Source of the DNA: Cedecea neteri
GTDB taxonomy: Bacteria; Pseudomonadota; Gammaproteobacteria; Enterobacterales; Enterobacteriaceae
Assembly: GCF_000758325.1 (NCBI RefSeq)
Contig: NZ_CP009459.1
Coordinates: forward strand, 1,054,001-1,118,000
Reading direction: 5' to 3'
DNA length: 64,000 bases
Below, one piece after another: positions 30,836 through 42,284 of the stretch. The first letter of the stretch is position 1; every line of letters starts with the position of its first letter. Below the pieces are notes generated by a model. It was not told the origin of the DNA and did not search any database. It saw only the letters and a program-made list of their open reading frames with translations. The position numbers and the translations under genes were made by a program.

Positions 30836-31369
30836 TTAAGACTGCAAGACGTCTGCAAGGCGTTCAAGACGGCCGCGTACGCTACCGTCAATGACCATAT
30901 CACCCGACTGGATGATAACGCCCGCCATAACAGACTTATCGATTTTGCAATTCAGCTTAACTTTGCGTGACAGACGTTTTTCCATTGCGGACGTAATGTT
31001 TGCAAGCTGTTCATGGCTAAGTTCAGCCGCGGAGGTTACCTGAACCTCTGCAATCGCTTCACTCAGCGCGCGTAAATGCGCGAACTGCTCAAGAACATCC
31101 GGGAGCGCTTTTAAACGACCGTTATCAGCCATCACCTTAATCAGGTTCTGGCCGTTGGCGTCCAGCTGCTCGCCGCAAATGGCGATGAACGAATCTGCGA
31201 GCGTTTCTGGTGCCAGTGCACCGGAAAGAAGCTCTTCCATTTGTTCGTTTTTCGTCACCTCGGCAGCAAACGCCAGCATGTTCTGCCAGCGGTCTACGCT
31301 CTGGTGTTCGACGGCAAAGTCAAAAGCTGCTTTGGCGTAGGGGCGAGCTACAGTAACAAATTCAGACAT
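30836..31369 (-). CDS. atpH: ATP synthase F1 delta subunit
   Basis: 177 aa, the E. coli length. Stator protein that fastens the alpha3beta3 crown to the b-subunit stalk. N-terminal helical bundle ([22 protein letters not shown]) and C-terminal domain with [22 protein letters not shown], both family hallmarks. Fourteen bp separate it from atpF. Confidence 0.98.
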   Translation of the reverse strand: MSEFVTVARPYAKAAFDFAVEHQSVDRWQNMLAFAAEVTKNEQMEELLSGALAPETLADSFIAICGEQLDANGQNLIKVMADNGRLKALPDVLEQFAHLRALSEAIAEVQVTSAAELSHEQLANITSAMEKRLSRKVKLNCKIDKSVMAGVIIQSGDMVIDGSVRGRLERLADVLQS

Positions 31370-31383
31370 CAGCCCCTCCCTCC

Positions 31384-31854
31384 TTACAGTTCAGCGACCA
31401 GTTTATCGACGATGTCGCTGTTAGCAGCTTCATCTACGGAACGTTCGATTATCTTCTCGGCACCGGCAATTGCCAGCAGAGCGACCTGCTTACGCAGCTC
31501 TTCACGAGCGCGTTTACGCTCAGCGTCGATTTCTGCCTGAGCCTGTCCAACGATTTTATTACGTTCCTGCTCTGCCTCAGTTTTCGCTTCATCAAGGATC
31601 TGGGCACGGCGTTTGTTCGCCTGCTCAATGATCACCTGAGCTTCCGCTTTGGCTTTTTTCAGCTGGTCGGTCGCGTTGGCCTGTGCAAGGTCAAGGTCCT
31701 TTTGAGCACGTTCTGCAGAAGCAAGACCGTCAGCAATTTCTTTCTGACGCTTCTCGATGGCTGCCATTAACGGCGGCCATACGTACTTCATGCAGAACAG
31801 AACAAACAGGACAAACGCGATGGCCTGGCCGAGGATTGTTGCGTTAATGTTCAC
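31384..31854 (-). CDS. atpF: ATP synthase Fo b subunit
   Basis: 156 aa. One N-terminal membrane helix ([29 protein letters not shown]) followed by a long charged right-handed coiled coil, the peripheral stalk, and the C-terminal delta-binding segment ([11 protein letters not shown]). Two copies per complex. It starts 61 bp after atpE, the wider gap typical of the region where atpE is translated at a higher rate. Confidence 0.98.
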   Translation of the reverse strand: MNINATILGQAIAFVLFVLFCMKYVWPPLMAAIEKRQKEIADGLASAERAQKDLDLAQANATDQLKKAKAEAQVIIEQANKRRAQILDEAKTEAEQERNKIVGQAQAEIDAERKRAREELRKQVALLAIAGAEKIIERSVDEAANSDIVDKLVAEL

Positions 31855-31904
31855 AGCACAATGCCTCTTTGTTAGTTAACGTTCTGATATTACTAGATGA
31901 CTCA

Positions 31905-33410
<1,506 letters not shown>

Positions 33411-33454
33411 GACGTTTCCTAACTCCTGCTACCTATGAGGTATGTCGCGTGTCG

Positions 33455-33530
33455 TATAAAACTGTCTTTGCGACGCTGAGTCAAGCCTCAAAAAGCGAGC
33501 AAATTATACGGTGCGGCCCAGTGATTTCAA
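33455..33530 (-). promoter_or_regulatory. Two promoters of the ATP synthase operon
   Basis: On the minus strand, distal: TTGAAA (33530-33525), 16 bp, TATAAT (33508-33503). Proximal: TTGACT (33484-33479), 18 bp, TTTATA (33460-33455). Both read into atpI. The distal one has the better -10 and the proximal the better -35. The spacing between them matches the multiple atpI promoters described for E. coli. Confidence 0.8.
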
Positions 33531-34029
33531 ACAATAAGTAGCGAAAAGGTGAACAAATGTTTAATTAATTTTCCGCAGAGCCATTTTCTGACTTTTGATG
33601 AATCGCATCGGCTTCGTCAAAAAGTGCAAATAAGCCGAAATCCCCGACAGCAAAGCGTGCACACGATCACAAATTAAACATCTAATCGCCAGGTGTTATT
33701 TTGCAGCCTAAGAAAGCTCTAATTACATATGATTGATAATTAAGCTGATTAATGCGCACTCTGTTTAAAACAACCTGAAACACCATAAAAACCTTTCATT
33801 GACATTCCAGTTAAACTTTTAACATTCGAAAACGGCCATTCTTCGGCGTAATTTTAGCCGGATGATATTTTCAAATAAAATTATTACTCTGGTAACCAAT
33901 CAGTCCGAGGTTAAAAGCAGGATAAATCCGAGTTAAAGATTGGTTAAATGTAACCAAGCATTTCATCGGTAACCCCCTCGCTTTTTAACCTCAGCGAAAC
34001 ATTTCAATCGCGCCGTTTTTTGATAAAGA
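33531..34029. other. Non-coding AT-rich region between rsmG and atpI
   Basis: About 500 bp with no credible ORF on either strand and no repeat of the families seen elsewhere. It is AT rich (long stretches such as AAATTAAACATCTAATCGCC). E. coli also has a gap of roughly this size here, so the spacing seems conserved. I see no clear terminator for rsmG; the best candidate is the GCGCCG / TTTTTT stretch at 34012-34022, which has little stem. Confidence 0.6.
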
Positions 34030-34653
34030 TTAAGTTTTGTTTGCCTTAATCAGCACCAAATGTCTCTCCCCTTCCAGGCTAGGCACGTTGAGTTTGACGA
34101 TATCTTCCACAGTGAAGCCCGCAGGTAGCTCGGTAATTTCTTCATCCGGACGTACCCCTTTCAACGCATAGAACTTCCCGTGCGCGGCAGGCAGATGGTG
34201 ACACCAGTTCACCATGTCGCTTAGCGAGGCAAATGCCCGACTGATCACGCCGTCAAAAGGGGGTTCCGCCGGGAAATCTTCCACGCGGCTCTGTACCGGA
34301 GTAATGTTTTCCAGCTTCAGCTCATGCTGGACTTGCCGCAGGAACCGCACACGCTTGCCGAGGCTGTCCAACAGAGTGAAATGCGAATCAGGGCGCACGA
34401 TAGCCAGCGGAATGCCAGGCAGACCAGGGCCAGTGCCGACATCGATGAACCTGCTTCCCTGCAAATGCGGTTCGACCACAATGCTGTCCAGAATATGCCG
34501 CACCAGCATTTCATCAGGATTACGCACCGAAGTCAGGTTGTAGGCTTTGTTCCATTTGTCTAGCAGCGAGACATAGCCCACCAGCTGCTGTTGTTGATGT
34601 TCTGGCAGGGTGATGCCGGCGTCTTTCAGCAGGCGAGATAATTTAGTCAGCAC
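34030..34653 (-). CDS. rsmG: 16S rRNA m7G527 methyltransferase RsmG
   Basis: 207 aa, a Rossmann-fold SAM-dependent methyltransferase that modifies G527 of 16S rRNA; loss gives low-level streptomycin resistance in E. coli. The SAM loop is [15 protein letters not shown] and the acidic SAM-ribose contact [12 protein letters not shown]; the [11 protein letters not shown] segment is the conserved substrate side. It follows mnmG by 56 bp and is co-transcribed with it. Confidence 0.98.
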   Translation of the reverse strand: MLTKLSRLLKDAGITLPEHQQQQLVGYVSLLDKWNKAYNLTSVRNPDEMLVRHILDSIVVEPHLQGSRFIDVGTGPGLPGIPLAIVRPDSHFTLLDSLGKRVRFLRQVQHELKLENITPVQSRVEDFPAEPPFDGVISRAFASLSDMVNWCHHLPAAHGKFYALKGVRPDEEITELPAGFTVEDIVKLNVPSLEGERHLVLIKANKT

Positions 34654-34709
34654 GTCGTAAACCCATCAAAAAAAGAGGCCAGGATTGCCTGGCCCGTTGT
34701 CGTCTGTTT

Positions 34710-36599
34710 TTAAGCGCTGCGTCGCAGCAGCCCTTGTTTTTTAAGCCAGACAAGCAAAATAGAGATTGCCGCAGGGGTAATCCCGGAAATGCGCGATGCC
34801 TGGCCAATGGAAACCGGTTTATGATCGTTAAGTTTGGCGATCACTTCGTTAGAAAGCCCACTCACCTGACTATAGTCGAGCGTAGCCGGCAGCAAAGTAT
34901 TCTCGTTACGCTGCTGTTTTTCAATCTCATCCTGCTGGCGTGCGATGTAGCCTTCGTATTTAACCTGGATCTCGACCTGTTCGGCAGCCTGAGGATCTTC
35001 CAGTCCAGGCGCAAAGGTCGACAGCTGTGTCATCGCCGCGTAGGTCATTTCTGGACGACGCAGCAGATCTTCGCCGTTAGCTTCTTTGGAAAGCGGCGCA
35101 CTGAGCTGTGCGTTTACCTCTGCCACCTGCTCAGAATGCGGGTGCAGCCAGATATCTTTCAGGCGCTGACGCTCACGTTCGATCATTTCAAGTTTGTCGT
35201 TGAAGCGAGCCCAGCGAGCATCATCCACCAGACCCAGCTCACGGCCAGCCTCGGTGAGACGCAGGTCGGCGTTGTCTTCACGCAGCATCAGGCGATATTC
35301 AGCCCGAGAAGTGAACATGCGGTACGGTTCTTTGGTCCCCAGAGTGCACAGGTCATCAACCAGCACGCCAAGGTAAGCCTGATCGCGACGCGGCGCCCAC
35401 CCCTCTTTCTCGGCAGAGAAACGCGCGGCATTGAGACCGGCAAGCAGACCCTGAGCAGCGGCTTCTTCGTAACCGGTGGTGCCGTTAATCTGACCAGCAA
35501 AGAACAGCCCCTGGATAAACTTGCTTTCCAGCGTTGGTTTCAGATCGCGCGGATCGAAGAAGTCATATTCAATCGCGTAACCTGGGCGAACGATCTTCGC
35601 ATTCTCCATTCCCTTCATCGAACGAACTATTTGCATCTGAACGTCAAATGGCAGGCTGGTGGAGATCCCGTTCGGGTAAACCTCGTTGCTGGTCAGCCCT
35701 TCAGGCTCCAGGAAGATTTGGTGCGCGTTGCGATCGGCAAAACGCATCACTTTGTCTTCGATAGACGGGCAGTAACGAGGACCAATGCCTTCGATAATCC
35801 CTGCATACATTGGACTGCGGTCGAGGTTATTACGAATGACCTCGTGAGTTTGCTCATTGGTATGCGTGATGTAGCAAGGTACCTGCTCAGGGTGCTGGCT
35901 CACATTCCCCATGAAGGAGAAGACCGGCATCGGGTTATCCCCGTGTTGCGGAGCAAGTACGCTGAAATCAATGGTGCGGGCGTCAATGCGCGGAGGAGTC
36001 CCCGTTTTCAGACGGCTGACACGCAGCGGCAGCTCACGTAAGCGACGTGAGAGCGGGATCGACGGAGGATCGCCAGCACGACCACCGCTGTAGTTATCCA
36101 ACCCGATGTGGATCTTCCCATCGAGGAAGGTTCCTACGGTAAGCACAACCGCTTTCGCACGGAATTTGAGACCCATTTGGGTCACTGCGCCGACGACACG
36201 ATCGTTCTCAACGATAAGATCTTCAACCGCCTGCTGGAAAATCATCAGGTTTGGCTGATTCTCGAGCGCGGTGCGCACGGCCTGCCGGTAAAGTACACGG
36301 TCTGCCTGCGCACGAGTGGCGCGGACTGCCGGGCCTTTGCTGGCGTTTAGTATTCTAAACTGAATACCTGCATGATCGATAGCAGTAGCCATCAGGCCAC
36401 CGAGAGCATCCACTTCCTTAACCAAATGTCCCTTGCCAATACCGCCGATAGCCGGGTTACAGGACATCTGTCCCAGCGTGTCGATATTGTGTGTCAGAAG
36501 CAGGGTCTGTTGACCCATACGAGCTGCGGCCATGGCCGCCTCTGTGCCTGCATGACCCCCGCCGATGATAATGACGTCAAAAGGATCTGGATAAAACAT
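34710..36599 (-). CDS. mnmG: tRNA U34 carboxymethylaminomethyl synthase MnmG (GidA)
   Basis: 629 aa, the E. coli length. FAD enzyme that with MnmE adds cmnm5 to U34 of several tRNAs. The dinucleotide-binding motif [17 protein letters not shown] is at residues 12-28; [16 protein letters not shown] contains the catalytic cysteine region, and the C-terminal helical domain ([26 protein letters not shown]) binds MnmE/tRNA. It flanks oriC, and its promoter reads away from the origin, as in E. coli, where gidA transcription affects initiation. Confidence 0.99.
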   Translation of the reverse strand: MFYPDPFDVIIIGGGHAGTEAAMAAARMGQQTLLLTHNIDTLGQMSCNPAIGGIGKGHLVKEVDALGGLMATAIDHAGIQFRILNASKGPAVRATRAQADRVLYRQAVRTALENQPNLMIFQQAVEDLIVENDRVVGAVTQMGLKFRAKAVVLTVGTFLDGKIHIGLDNYSGGRAGDPPSIPLSRRLRELPLRVSRLKTGTPPRIDARTIDFSVLAPQHGDNPMPVFSFMGNVSQHPEQVPCYITHTNEQTHEVIRNNLDRSPMYAGIIEGIGPRYCPSIEDKVMRFADRNAHQIFLEPEGLTSNEVYPNGISTSLPFDVQMQIVRSMKGMENAKIVRPGYAIEYDFFDPRDLKPTLESKFIQGLFFAGQINGTTGYEEAAAQGLLAGLNAARFSAEKEGWAPRRDQAYLGVLVDDLCTLGTKEPYRMFTSRAEYRLMLREDNADLRLTEAGRELGLVDDARWARFNDKLEMIERERQRLKDIWLHPHSEQVAEVNAQLSAPLSKEANGEDLLRRPEMTYAAMTQLSTFAPGLEDPQAAEQVEIQVKYEGYIARQQDEIEKQQRNENTLLPATLDYSQVSGLSNEVIAKLNDHKPVSIGQASRISGITPAAISILLVWLKKQGLLRRSA

Positions 36600-36686
36600 G
36601 GTAACTGCCTCGGTTTCGCGAATGAGGGTTTGTGACTTCCCGGGCTGGGGATTCTACTCAACTTTAGTCTTTCGAGAAAGCATCGG

Positions 36687-36960
36687 GATCTTCGGTTATT
36701 AAAAGAAGATCTTTTTTATTTAAAGATCTCTTTATTGTGATCTCTTATTAGGATCGACCCTCCCTGTGGATAAGCCATTTATCCATTTTAGGATCAACAA
36801 CCTGGAAAGGATCGTTTGCTGTGTACTACCAGTGATCCCAGACCGTATAAGCTGGGATCAGAATTGAGGTTTATGCACAACTCAAAAAGTGAACAACGGT
36901 TGTTATTGGGATAACTACGGGTTAATCCAAGCTTTTAACCAGAGTTATCCACATCTAATC
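36687..36960. other. oriC: Chromosomal replication origin oriC
   Basis: The mnmG-mioC gap matches the E. coli origin in layout. DNA-unwinding element: three 13-mers GATCTTTTTTATT (36708-36720), GATCTCTTTATTG (36725-36737) and GATCTCTTATTAG (36739-36751). DnaA boxes: R1 TGTGGATAA (36765-36773), R2 TTATGCACA (36871-36879, reverse) and R4 TTATCCACA (36945-36953, reverse); the R3-like GTGAACAAC lies at about 36889-36897. Nine GATC (Dam/SeqA) sites are in this interval. IHF- and Fis-like sequence (GATCAACAACCTGG, about 36792) lies between R1 and R2. Bidirectional replication would start here, and gene orientation on both sides agrees. Confidence 0.97.
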
Positions 36961-36969
36961 GCGCAATAT

Positions 36970-37419
36970 TTACACTTCAGGGAGTAAATTAATCCAGGAA
37001 CCTACCCAAATTTCGGCTGGATCCTCAGGAATGTCGTGATCGAGGATGTTAATTTTGAGCAAGGATCCTATGCGGGTCGCACCACATTCGGTCAGAAGCA
37101 GATCGATCTTCTCTATGGCACCGCAAAACGTGTCGTATTCACGGCTGCCGATCCCGATCGCGCCATAGGTTACGTCGCTCAGATCCGGGCGCTGTTCATT
37201 TATAGCGTCATAGAAAGGCTGCAGGTTGTCCGGCAGATCGCCAGCACCATGCGTGGAAGAGACCACCAGCCAGATACCGCTGGCTTTCAGATCCTCTAAA
37301 AGAGGGCCATGTAGCATTTCAGTGCCGTGTCCCGCTTCTTCAAGCTTCTCTGCCAGATGTTCTGCTACATATTCGGCACTGCCCAGAGTACTGCCGCTAA
37401 TCAGAGTGATATCAGCCAT
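36970..37419 (-). CDS. mioC: Flavodoxin-like protein MioC
   Basis: 149 aa from the ATG at 37419 (MADITLISGSTLGSAEYVAEHL); six upstream in-frame codons from 37437 precede the known start and are rejected. FMN-binding flavodoxin fold: phosphate loop SGSTLGSAE, then SSTHGAGDLPDN and GIGSREYDTFCG. In E. coli it supports biotin synthase in vitro. Transcription from its promoter runs through oriC and is repressed by DnaA bound at the box at 37479-37487. Confidence 0.97.
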   Translation of the reverse strand: MADITLISGSTLGSAEYVAEHLAEKLEEAGHGTEMLHGPLLEDLKASGIWLVVSSTHGAGDLPDNLQPFYDAINEQRPDLSDVTYGAIGIGSREYDTFCGAIEKIDLLLTECGATRIGSLLKINILDHDIPEDPAEIWVGSWINLLPEV

Positions 37420-37478
37420 TGTGTCCCGCCTTTTCAAATCGTCGCGTATTGTACGCTGTGAAAGAGCGGGGATCTACC

Positions 37479-37487
37479 TGTGGATAA
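37479..37487 (+). promoter_or_regulatory. DnaA box in the mioC promoter region
   Basis: TGTGGATAA, a perfect DnaA box, sits 60 bp upstream of the mioC ATG and beside a GATC site at 37471-37474. An equivalent box is known in E. coli, where DnaA represses mioC transcription toward oriC. Confidence 0.88.
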
Positions 37488-37508
37488 TATGGGTATTAAA
37501 ATTAACGA

Positions 37509-37967
37509 TCAGGGCCGGATAGTACGCATGATCGGGTTCTGGAGCGAGATCAGCGTTTCAGTGGACTGAATTTCATCGATTGTTTGGATCTTGTTGATAA
37601 GTACCTGCTGGAGTGCATCAATGGATCGACACATCACCTTAATAAAGATGCTGTAGTGGCCGGTGGTGTAGTAAGCCTCGGTCACCTCATCCAGGTTTTC
37701 CAGCTTGGTCAGGGCGGAGGGATAATCTTTGGCGCTTTTCAGAATAATGCCGATAAAGCAGCAAACATCGTAGCCGAGCTGCTTCGGGCTGATGTCGATG
37801 CGCGCGCCGGTAATGATCCCCGCCTGCTTCATCTTTTCTACGCGAACGTGAATGGTGCCCGGGCTGACGCCAAACTGTTTGGCCAATTCTGCATATGCGG
37901 TGCGGGCATTGGCCATTAATGCTTCGAGTATGCCGCGATCGAGATTGTCGATCTGATAATTATCCAT
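37509..37967 (-). CDS. asnC: Asparagine-responsive regulator AsnC
   Basis: 152 aa from the ATG at 37967 (MDNYQIDNLDRGILEALMANAR); a GTG one codon upstream is a less likely start. Lrp/AsnC family: N-terminal helix-turn-helix (TAYAELAKQFGVSPGTIHVRVEKM) and C-terminal RAM ligand-binding domain. It activates divergent asnA when asparagine is low and can affect mioC/oriC transcription since its gene reads toward them. Confidence 0.98.
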   Translation of the reverse strand: MDNYQIDNLDRGILEALMANARTAYAELAKQFGVSPGTIHVRVEKMKQAGIITGARIDISPKQLGYDVCCFIGIILKSAKDYPSALTKLENLDEVTEAYYTTGHYSIFIKVMCRSIDALQQVLINKIQTIDEIQSTETLISLQNPIMRTIRP

Positions 37968-38122
37968 CACTTTTTCCTATGATAAATGCCGATTTTCCAT
38001 TTTTTATAGCCTTAAATTCGTCGATTAAAAAGAGGCTGGCCTTTTTTATTGTTGATTATTGAATACGGTGACGTTTCTGTTGCTTAATCGATGGCAGAAA
38101 CACCACAACAAAGAGAAAAGCC

Positions 38123-39115
38123 ATGAAAACCGCCTGGATTGCTAAACAACGTCAGATCAGTTTTGTGAAAACCCATTTTTCCCGTCAGCTGGAAGAGAAG
38201 CTGGGCCTGATAGAAGTACAGGCGCCGATCCTCAGCCGCGTGGGGGATGGAACACAGGACAACCTTTCTGGCTGCGAGAAAGCAGTGCAGGTTAAGGTAA
38301 AAACCTTGCCGCAGGCGCAGTTTGAAGTGGTGCATTCGCTGGCCAAATGGAAAAGAAAAACGCTCGGCCAGCACGACTTCAGCGCGGGCGAAGGGCTTTA
38401 CACGCACATGAAAGCCCTTCGCCCCGATGAAGACCGTTTATCCCCAATTCACTCGGTCTATGTCGATCAGTGGGACTGGGAACGCGTGATGGGTGACGGC
38501 GAACGTCACACCGGCACGCTAAAACAAACCGTAGAGAGCATCTGGGCGGCCATTAAGGCTACCGAGGCGGAAGTGAGTGAACGGTTTGGCCTGGCCGCTT
38601 TGCTGCCGGAGAAAATCCATTTTGTTCACAGCGAAACGTTATTGCAGCGTTTCCCTGGTCTGGACGCGAAAGGACGCGAGCGGGCTATCGCTAAGGAGCT
38701 TGGTGCGGTCTTCTTAATCGGTATCGGGGGCAAGCTGTCGGACGGAAAGCGTCACGACGTTCGCGCCCCGGATTATGATGACTGGTCAACGGGCGGGGAA
38801 GCCGGTTTACCGGGGCTGAACGGCGATATCCTGGTCTGGAACCCGGTGCTGGAAGATGCCCTGGAGCTTTCTTCTATGGGGATCCGCGTGGATGCGGAAA
38901 CCCTGAAGCGTCAGCTGGCGATCACCGGAGATGAAGACAGGCTCCAGCTCGAATGGCACCAGTCGCTGGTGAAAGGTGAAATGCCGCAAACCATTGGCGG
39001 CGGCATTGGCCAGTCCCGCCTGACGATGCTGTTGCTTCAACTGCCGCATATCGGGCAGGTTCAGTGCGGCGTCTGGTCGCCAGAAGTGCAGGCTAATGTT
39101 AGCGATCTGTTATAA
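38123..39115 (+). CDS. asnA: Asparagine synthetase A (ammonia-dependent)
   Basis: 330 aa, the E. coli length. It makes asparagine from aspartate, ammonia and ATP, with a class II aminoacyl-tRNA synthetase-like fold: [44 protein letters not shown] and the [14 protein letters not shown] site. It is divergent from asnC across 155 bp that should hold the AsnC-regulated promoter. It is convergent with viaA with only 3 bp between stop codons. Confidence 0.98.
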   Translation: MKTAWIAKQRQISFVKTHFSRQLEEKLGLIEVQAPILSRVGDGTQDNLSGCEKAVQVKVKTLPQAQFEVVHSLAKWKRKTLGQHDFSAGEGLYTHMKALRPDEDRLSPIHSVYVDQWDWERVMGDGERHTGTLKQTVESIWAAIKATEAEVSERFGLAALLPEKIHFVHSETLLQRFPGLDAKGRERAIAKELGAVFLIGIGGKLSDGKRHDVRAPDYDDWSTGGEAGLPGLNGDILVWNPVLEDALELSSMGIRVDAETLKRQLAITGDEDRLQLEWHQSLVKGEMPQTIGGGIGQSRLTMLLLQLPHIGQVQCGVWSPEVQANVSDLL

Positions 39116-39118
39116 GCC

Positions 39119-40570
39119 TTAGCGCCGCCAGCGACGTAGCAGGCGGCTTCTCATCCCGGTGTCAAAGCGCCAGATATGGTCAAAAATGCGCATGATGCCG
39201 GGCTTTCCGTGTCCCGACATGGCGACGGCGTGAAAGCGATTCTGATACTGCCGCTGCAGCGCCTTCACGCTACTGACGACATCGTCTGGCAGACGCTGGG
39301 CGATAAAATCTGAGATCACTACCGCATCGGCATCGTGCCAGTCTCCGGTTTGCATTTTTTCCAGGATCGAGCGAAAACAGCTGGCAAGATCCGTCCCGCC
39401 GCTGAAGTGCTGGCTTAAAAAACGGATCGCCTGATCGATGCCGTCCCGCCCGCTAACCTCATAGCGCACCACTTCGCTGGAAAACAGCATAATAAAGCAG
39501 CGCCGGTTATCGGCGAGGGCAATGCGCATCAGCGCCAGGCAAAAGGCCTTGGCGCATTGTTCGTTGAACCCGCCCATTGAGCCGGAAGTGTCCACGCAGA
39601 CAATAAATGGCCCGCGAGGCTGTTCGTCAAAATCCTGGTGGGCGACCGGGCGTTCGATGACTTTTTCACGCCATGCGTCACCGTGCAGGCGGTAAGTGAG
39701 CAGTTGCTTCTCCACCAGGCGGCGGTAGAACTCAAATTCCAGCTCTGTAATGCCCAGGGTTGCCAGCTCAGGCGGCAGCAGGCGCAGGATATCGTCGCTG
39801 CGCTGCAGGCCATCAACCTGTTCGGGCACGGTGGCAGGTTCCCGAACCAGCATACGCCAGGGTTCCGTGGGGGAATCTTTCCGTGGGACTGATTTTGCCT
39901 CGCGGGAGCGGCCCAGCTGTTCGGCAAGCTGCATCAGCTCCGGCTGGCCGGTAAGAAACTCGCCGTATTGTACAATCAGCTGATAATCCCCGCGCTTGAG
40001 CGTACCGCCGCTCATGTCCCACAGCTTGCCCGCTGCTTTATCGTTTTCGGCAAGAGCCGGATCCAGTTGCCCACTAAGCGCCAGCCGTTCCTGAATCTCC
40101 GCCAGCAGCTTGTCGCGCTCGTCTTCTAACAGCTGTTGGTTAAGTGATGTGGCCTGTACTACCAGGCTCAAGCGCCAGCGCTGCAGAAACAGCGTATGCT
40201 GCGCCGGGGTGAAGTGCGGGTTATCGGCCACCAGCGTTTTGGCCTGTTCATAGAACGGCGAGCCGAGCTTATGCAGCAGTTGGATTATTTCCGGCAGCCG
40301 CATGATGAGCTGCCCGGTGGTAAGTAACTGGCTCTGCTGGTAGCAAAGAACTTCCTGCGCCAGCTCATCCGGGACGTGCCCGTCCTTCAGGCGGCCTTTG
40401 AGCTGGTCTCGCCAGCGAGGTAAGTCTTCACTAACTGCTTTTTTCAAACGCGGGAATTTTTCGAAAAACACCGCCAGCTGCGGGGCAGCCAGCAGGGTAA
40501 TAATGATCTCTTCTATCAGTTCGCCTTCACCAATAGCCAGGATCATATCCAGCGTTTCAACGCTTATCAT
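39119..40570 (-). CDS. viaA: VWA-domain protein ViaA
   Basis: 483 aa. The C-terminal von Willebrand factor A domain has the MIDAS motif [10 protein letters not shown], the GGTDL loop and VISDF. The N-terminal half is helical. It works with the MoxR ATPase RavA; in E. coli the pair interacts with fumarate reductase/Nuo and the cadaverine decarboxylase system and modulates aminoglycoside sensitivity. The start overlaps the ravA stop by 4 bp, so the two are co-translated. Confidence 0.96.
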   Translation of the reverse strand: MISVETLDMILAIGEGELIEEIIITLLAAPQLAVFFEKFPRLKKAVSEDLPRWRDQLKGRLKDGHVPDELAQEVLCYQQSQLLTTGQLIMRLPEIIQLLHKLGSPFYEQAKTLVADNPHFTPAQHTLFLQRWRLSLVVQATSLNQQLLEDERDKLLAEIQERLALSGQLDPALAENDKAAGKLWDMSGGTLKRGDYQLIVQYGEFLTGQPELMQLAEQLGRSREAKSVPRKDSPTEPWRMLVREPATVPEQVDGLQRSDDILRLLPPELATLGITELEFEFYRRLVEKQLLTYRLHGDAWREKVIERPVAHQDFDEQPRGPFIVCVDTSGSMGGFNEQCAKAFCLALMRIALADNRRCFIMLFSSEVVRYEVSGRDGIDQAIRFLSQHFSGGTDLASCFRSILEKMQTGDWHDADAVVISDFIAQRLPDDVVSSVKALQRQYQNRFHAVAMSGHGKPGIMRIFDHIWRFDTGMRSRLLRRWRR

Positions 40571-42060
40571 TGCCGGGCCTGTTTCAGCTGCGCCGCGACG
40601 TCCTGCAGGCTGGCTTCAATTTTTCCCAGCCAGTCGCTTTCAATAAACAGGCATTTTTGCTGATCGTTAAAACGCTCGTGCTGCTGGTGTAACGCGGCAT
40701 CGAGATCGTCAAACTGCTTTTTGATCTCATCCGGTACGCCCTGCTGCTGGTGGCCCGGTAGTGCCAGCCGCGTGGCCTGAAGGCTGACATCGCGAATAGT
40801 CAGGTGCAGGCCGTTGTCCACTTCAAGGTTAAGCAGCTGTGCAAAGCCAATGCCGTTCAGCTTGCCGCGGATCTCGCCTCCTTTATTAAGCCACTGCGCC
40901 AGCGCCTCACGCGCCAGGGTGATATGAATCACTTCGATATCGTGCAGCTTCAGCGGCTTTTGCAGTAAAAGCGTCAGCGTTTCGCCGGTTATCTCATCCG
41001 GCAGTTGGTACTGCGGTTTGCGGCTGAACATGCCGGTCTGCTTGAGGACGGTAAAAGCATCCCGGTCACTACTTTGCTGCTGGAGTTGAAGGTGGCGCTG
41101 CACGATGGCGCTGAGTTTGCTCAGAATGGCCTGCTGCTGCCACGCGTGCCCGGTCATCAAAACTTCAATCTGCTGCTGCATTAAATTCATGGTCGCCGTG
41201 TCGTGCCACAGGCAGTCTTTGAGCAGGATAAGATCGATAGGCGCCACGGCATCGCGGCCGTTAAAGAAGGCGCTGGCCTGCAGCAGACGAATGGCTTTTT
41301 TCCAGCGGCGGTCGGAAACATAAGGCGCCCCCGGCGTGGCCTCAAGCAGCTGCCTCAGGGTGAAGATCAGTTCAAAAACGTCGTCCGGCAGCGCAACACC
41401 GCCAATTTGCTGCTGCCAGGTGAAATATTCTTCATCTGTAACCTGCAGGTTTTCGGTGACCGGATTAAAGTTTTCGTCGTGCTGGCTGATGAGCATTGAG
41501 CGGAAATTCGCTTTGTCCTGCACCTTGTCGAGCCAAAGGCGGATCAGCATGCGGTCATACAGTGCTTCCAGGCTGCTGTCCGCTTCGGGCAGCTCGTTGG
41601 AGGCGGCCACCAGCAGGCGCATAGGGATTTTTTCTTCGCTGGCGCCGTTGCGGAAGCGGCGTTCGTTAATGGCGGTCAGCAGGGTGTTGAGAATTGCCGG
41701 GCCGGCTTTCCAGATCTCATCCAGAAACACGATTTCGGCTTCCGGCAGGTAGCCGGCGGTCAGGCGCTCATAGCGGCCTTCATCTTTTAGCGCCTGAATA
41801 GAAAGCGGGCCAAAAACTTCTTCTGGCGTTGAGAAGCGAGTCATTAGATATTCAAAGGCGCGCGCTTCGCGAAAGGCAAATTTAAGGCGGCGAGCGATCA
41901 GGCTTTTTGCAATGCCTGGCGGGCCAAGTAAAAAGACGCTTTCGCCGCTCAGTGCCGCCAGCAAGCAGAGACGAACGGCGTGCTGACGTTCAAAAAGTCC
42001 CTTTTCCAGCGCCTGGCTGAGACGAGAAATTCTTTCAGCCAGCAAATGTGATTGAGCCAT
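40567..42060 (-). CDS. ravA: MoxR-family AAA+ ATPase RavA
   Basis: 497 aa (E. coli 498). AAA+ domain in residues about 1-305: Walker A GPPGIAKS, Walker [20 protein letters not shown], sensor 1 [11 protein letters not shown]. The C-terminal part includes the triple-helical and LARA-like regions that bind the lysine decarboxylase LdcI in E. coli. First gene of ravA-viaA, divergent from kup over a 224-bp gap. Confidence 0.97.
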   Translation of the reverse strand: MAQSHLLAERISRLSQALEKGLFERQHAVRLCLLAALSGESVFLLGPPGIAKSLIARRLKFAFREARAFEYLMTRFSTPEEVFGPLSIQALKDEGRYERLTAGYLPEAEIVFLDEIWKAGPAILNTLLTAINERRFRNGASEEKIPMRLLVAASNELPEADSSLEALYDRMLIRLWLDKVQDKANFRSMLISQHDENFNPVTENLQVTDEEYFTWQQQIGGVALPDDVFELIFTLRQLLEATPGAPYVSDRRWKKAIRLLQASAFFNGRDAVAPIDLILLKDCLWHDTATMNLMQQQIEVLMTGHAWQQQAILSKLSAIVQRHLQLQQQSSDRDAFTVLKQTGMFSRKPQYQLPDEITGETLTLLLQKPLKLHDIEVIHITLAREALAQWLNKGGEIRGKLNGIGFAQLLNLEVDNGLHLTIRDVSLQATRLALPGHQQQGVPDEIKKQFDDLDAALHQQHERFNDQQKCLFIESDWLGKIEASLQDVAAQLKQARQ

Positions 42061-42284
42061 AATTAGCTTTGCATCCTTACGCGGTTAACCCTGTGGAGAA
42101 ACGCGAGTATAGCGTTTATTTTTAGCCAGTTAATGTGCTGATTATGCCGCATGCAACGTTTGAGCTGAGATAAGTCAAATGCATTTAGGAGTACGATTTA
42201 CACAATTATCGTGCATACTGTGCGCCGTTTTGTGGGCCAAGGGACTAAGCACACGTTTTCGGGATTCCAACAAAAGATTAGTCT

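Noticed and set aside
29372-30970. 532-aa ORF opposite atpA
   Set aside because: Antisense shadow produced by codon bias of atpA/atpH; no start signal or known family.
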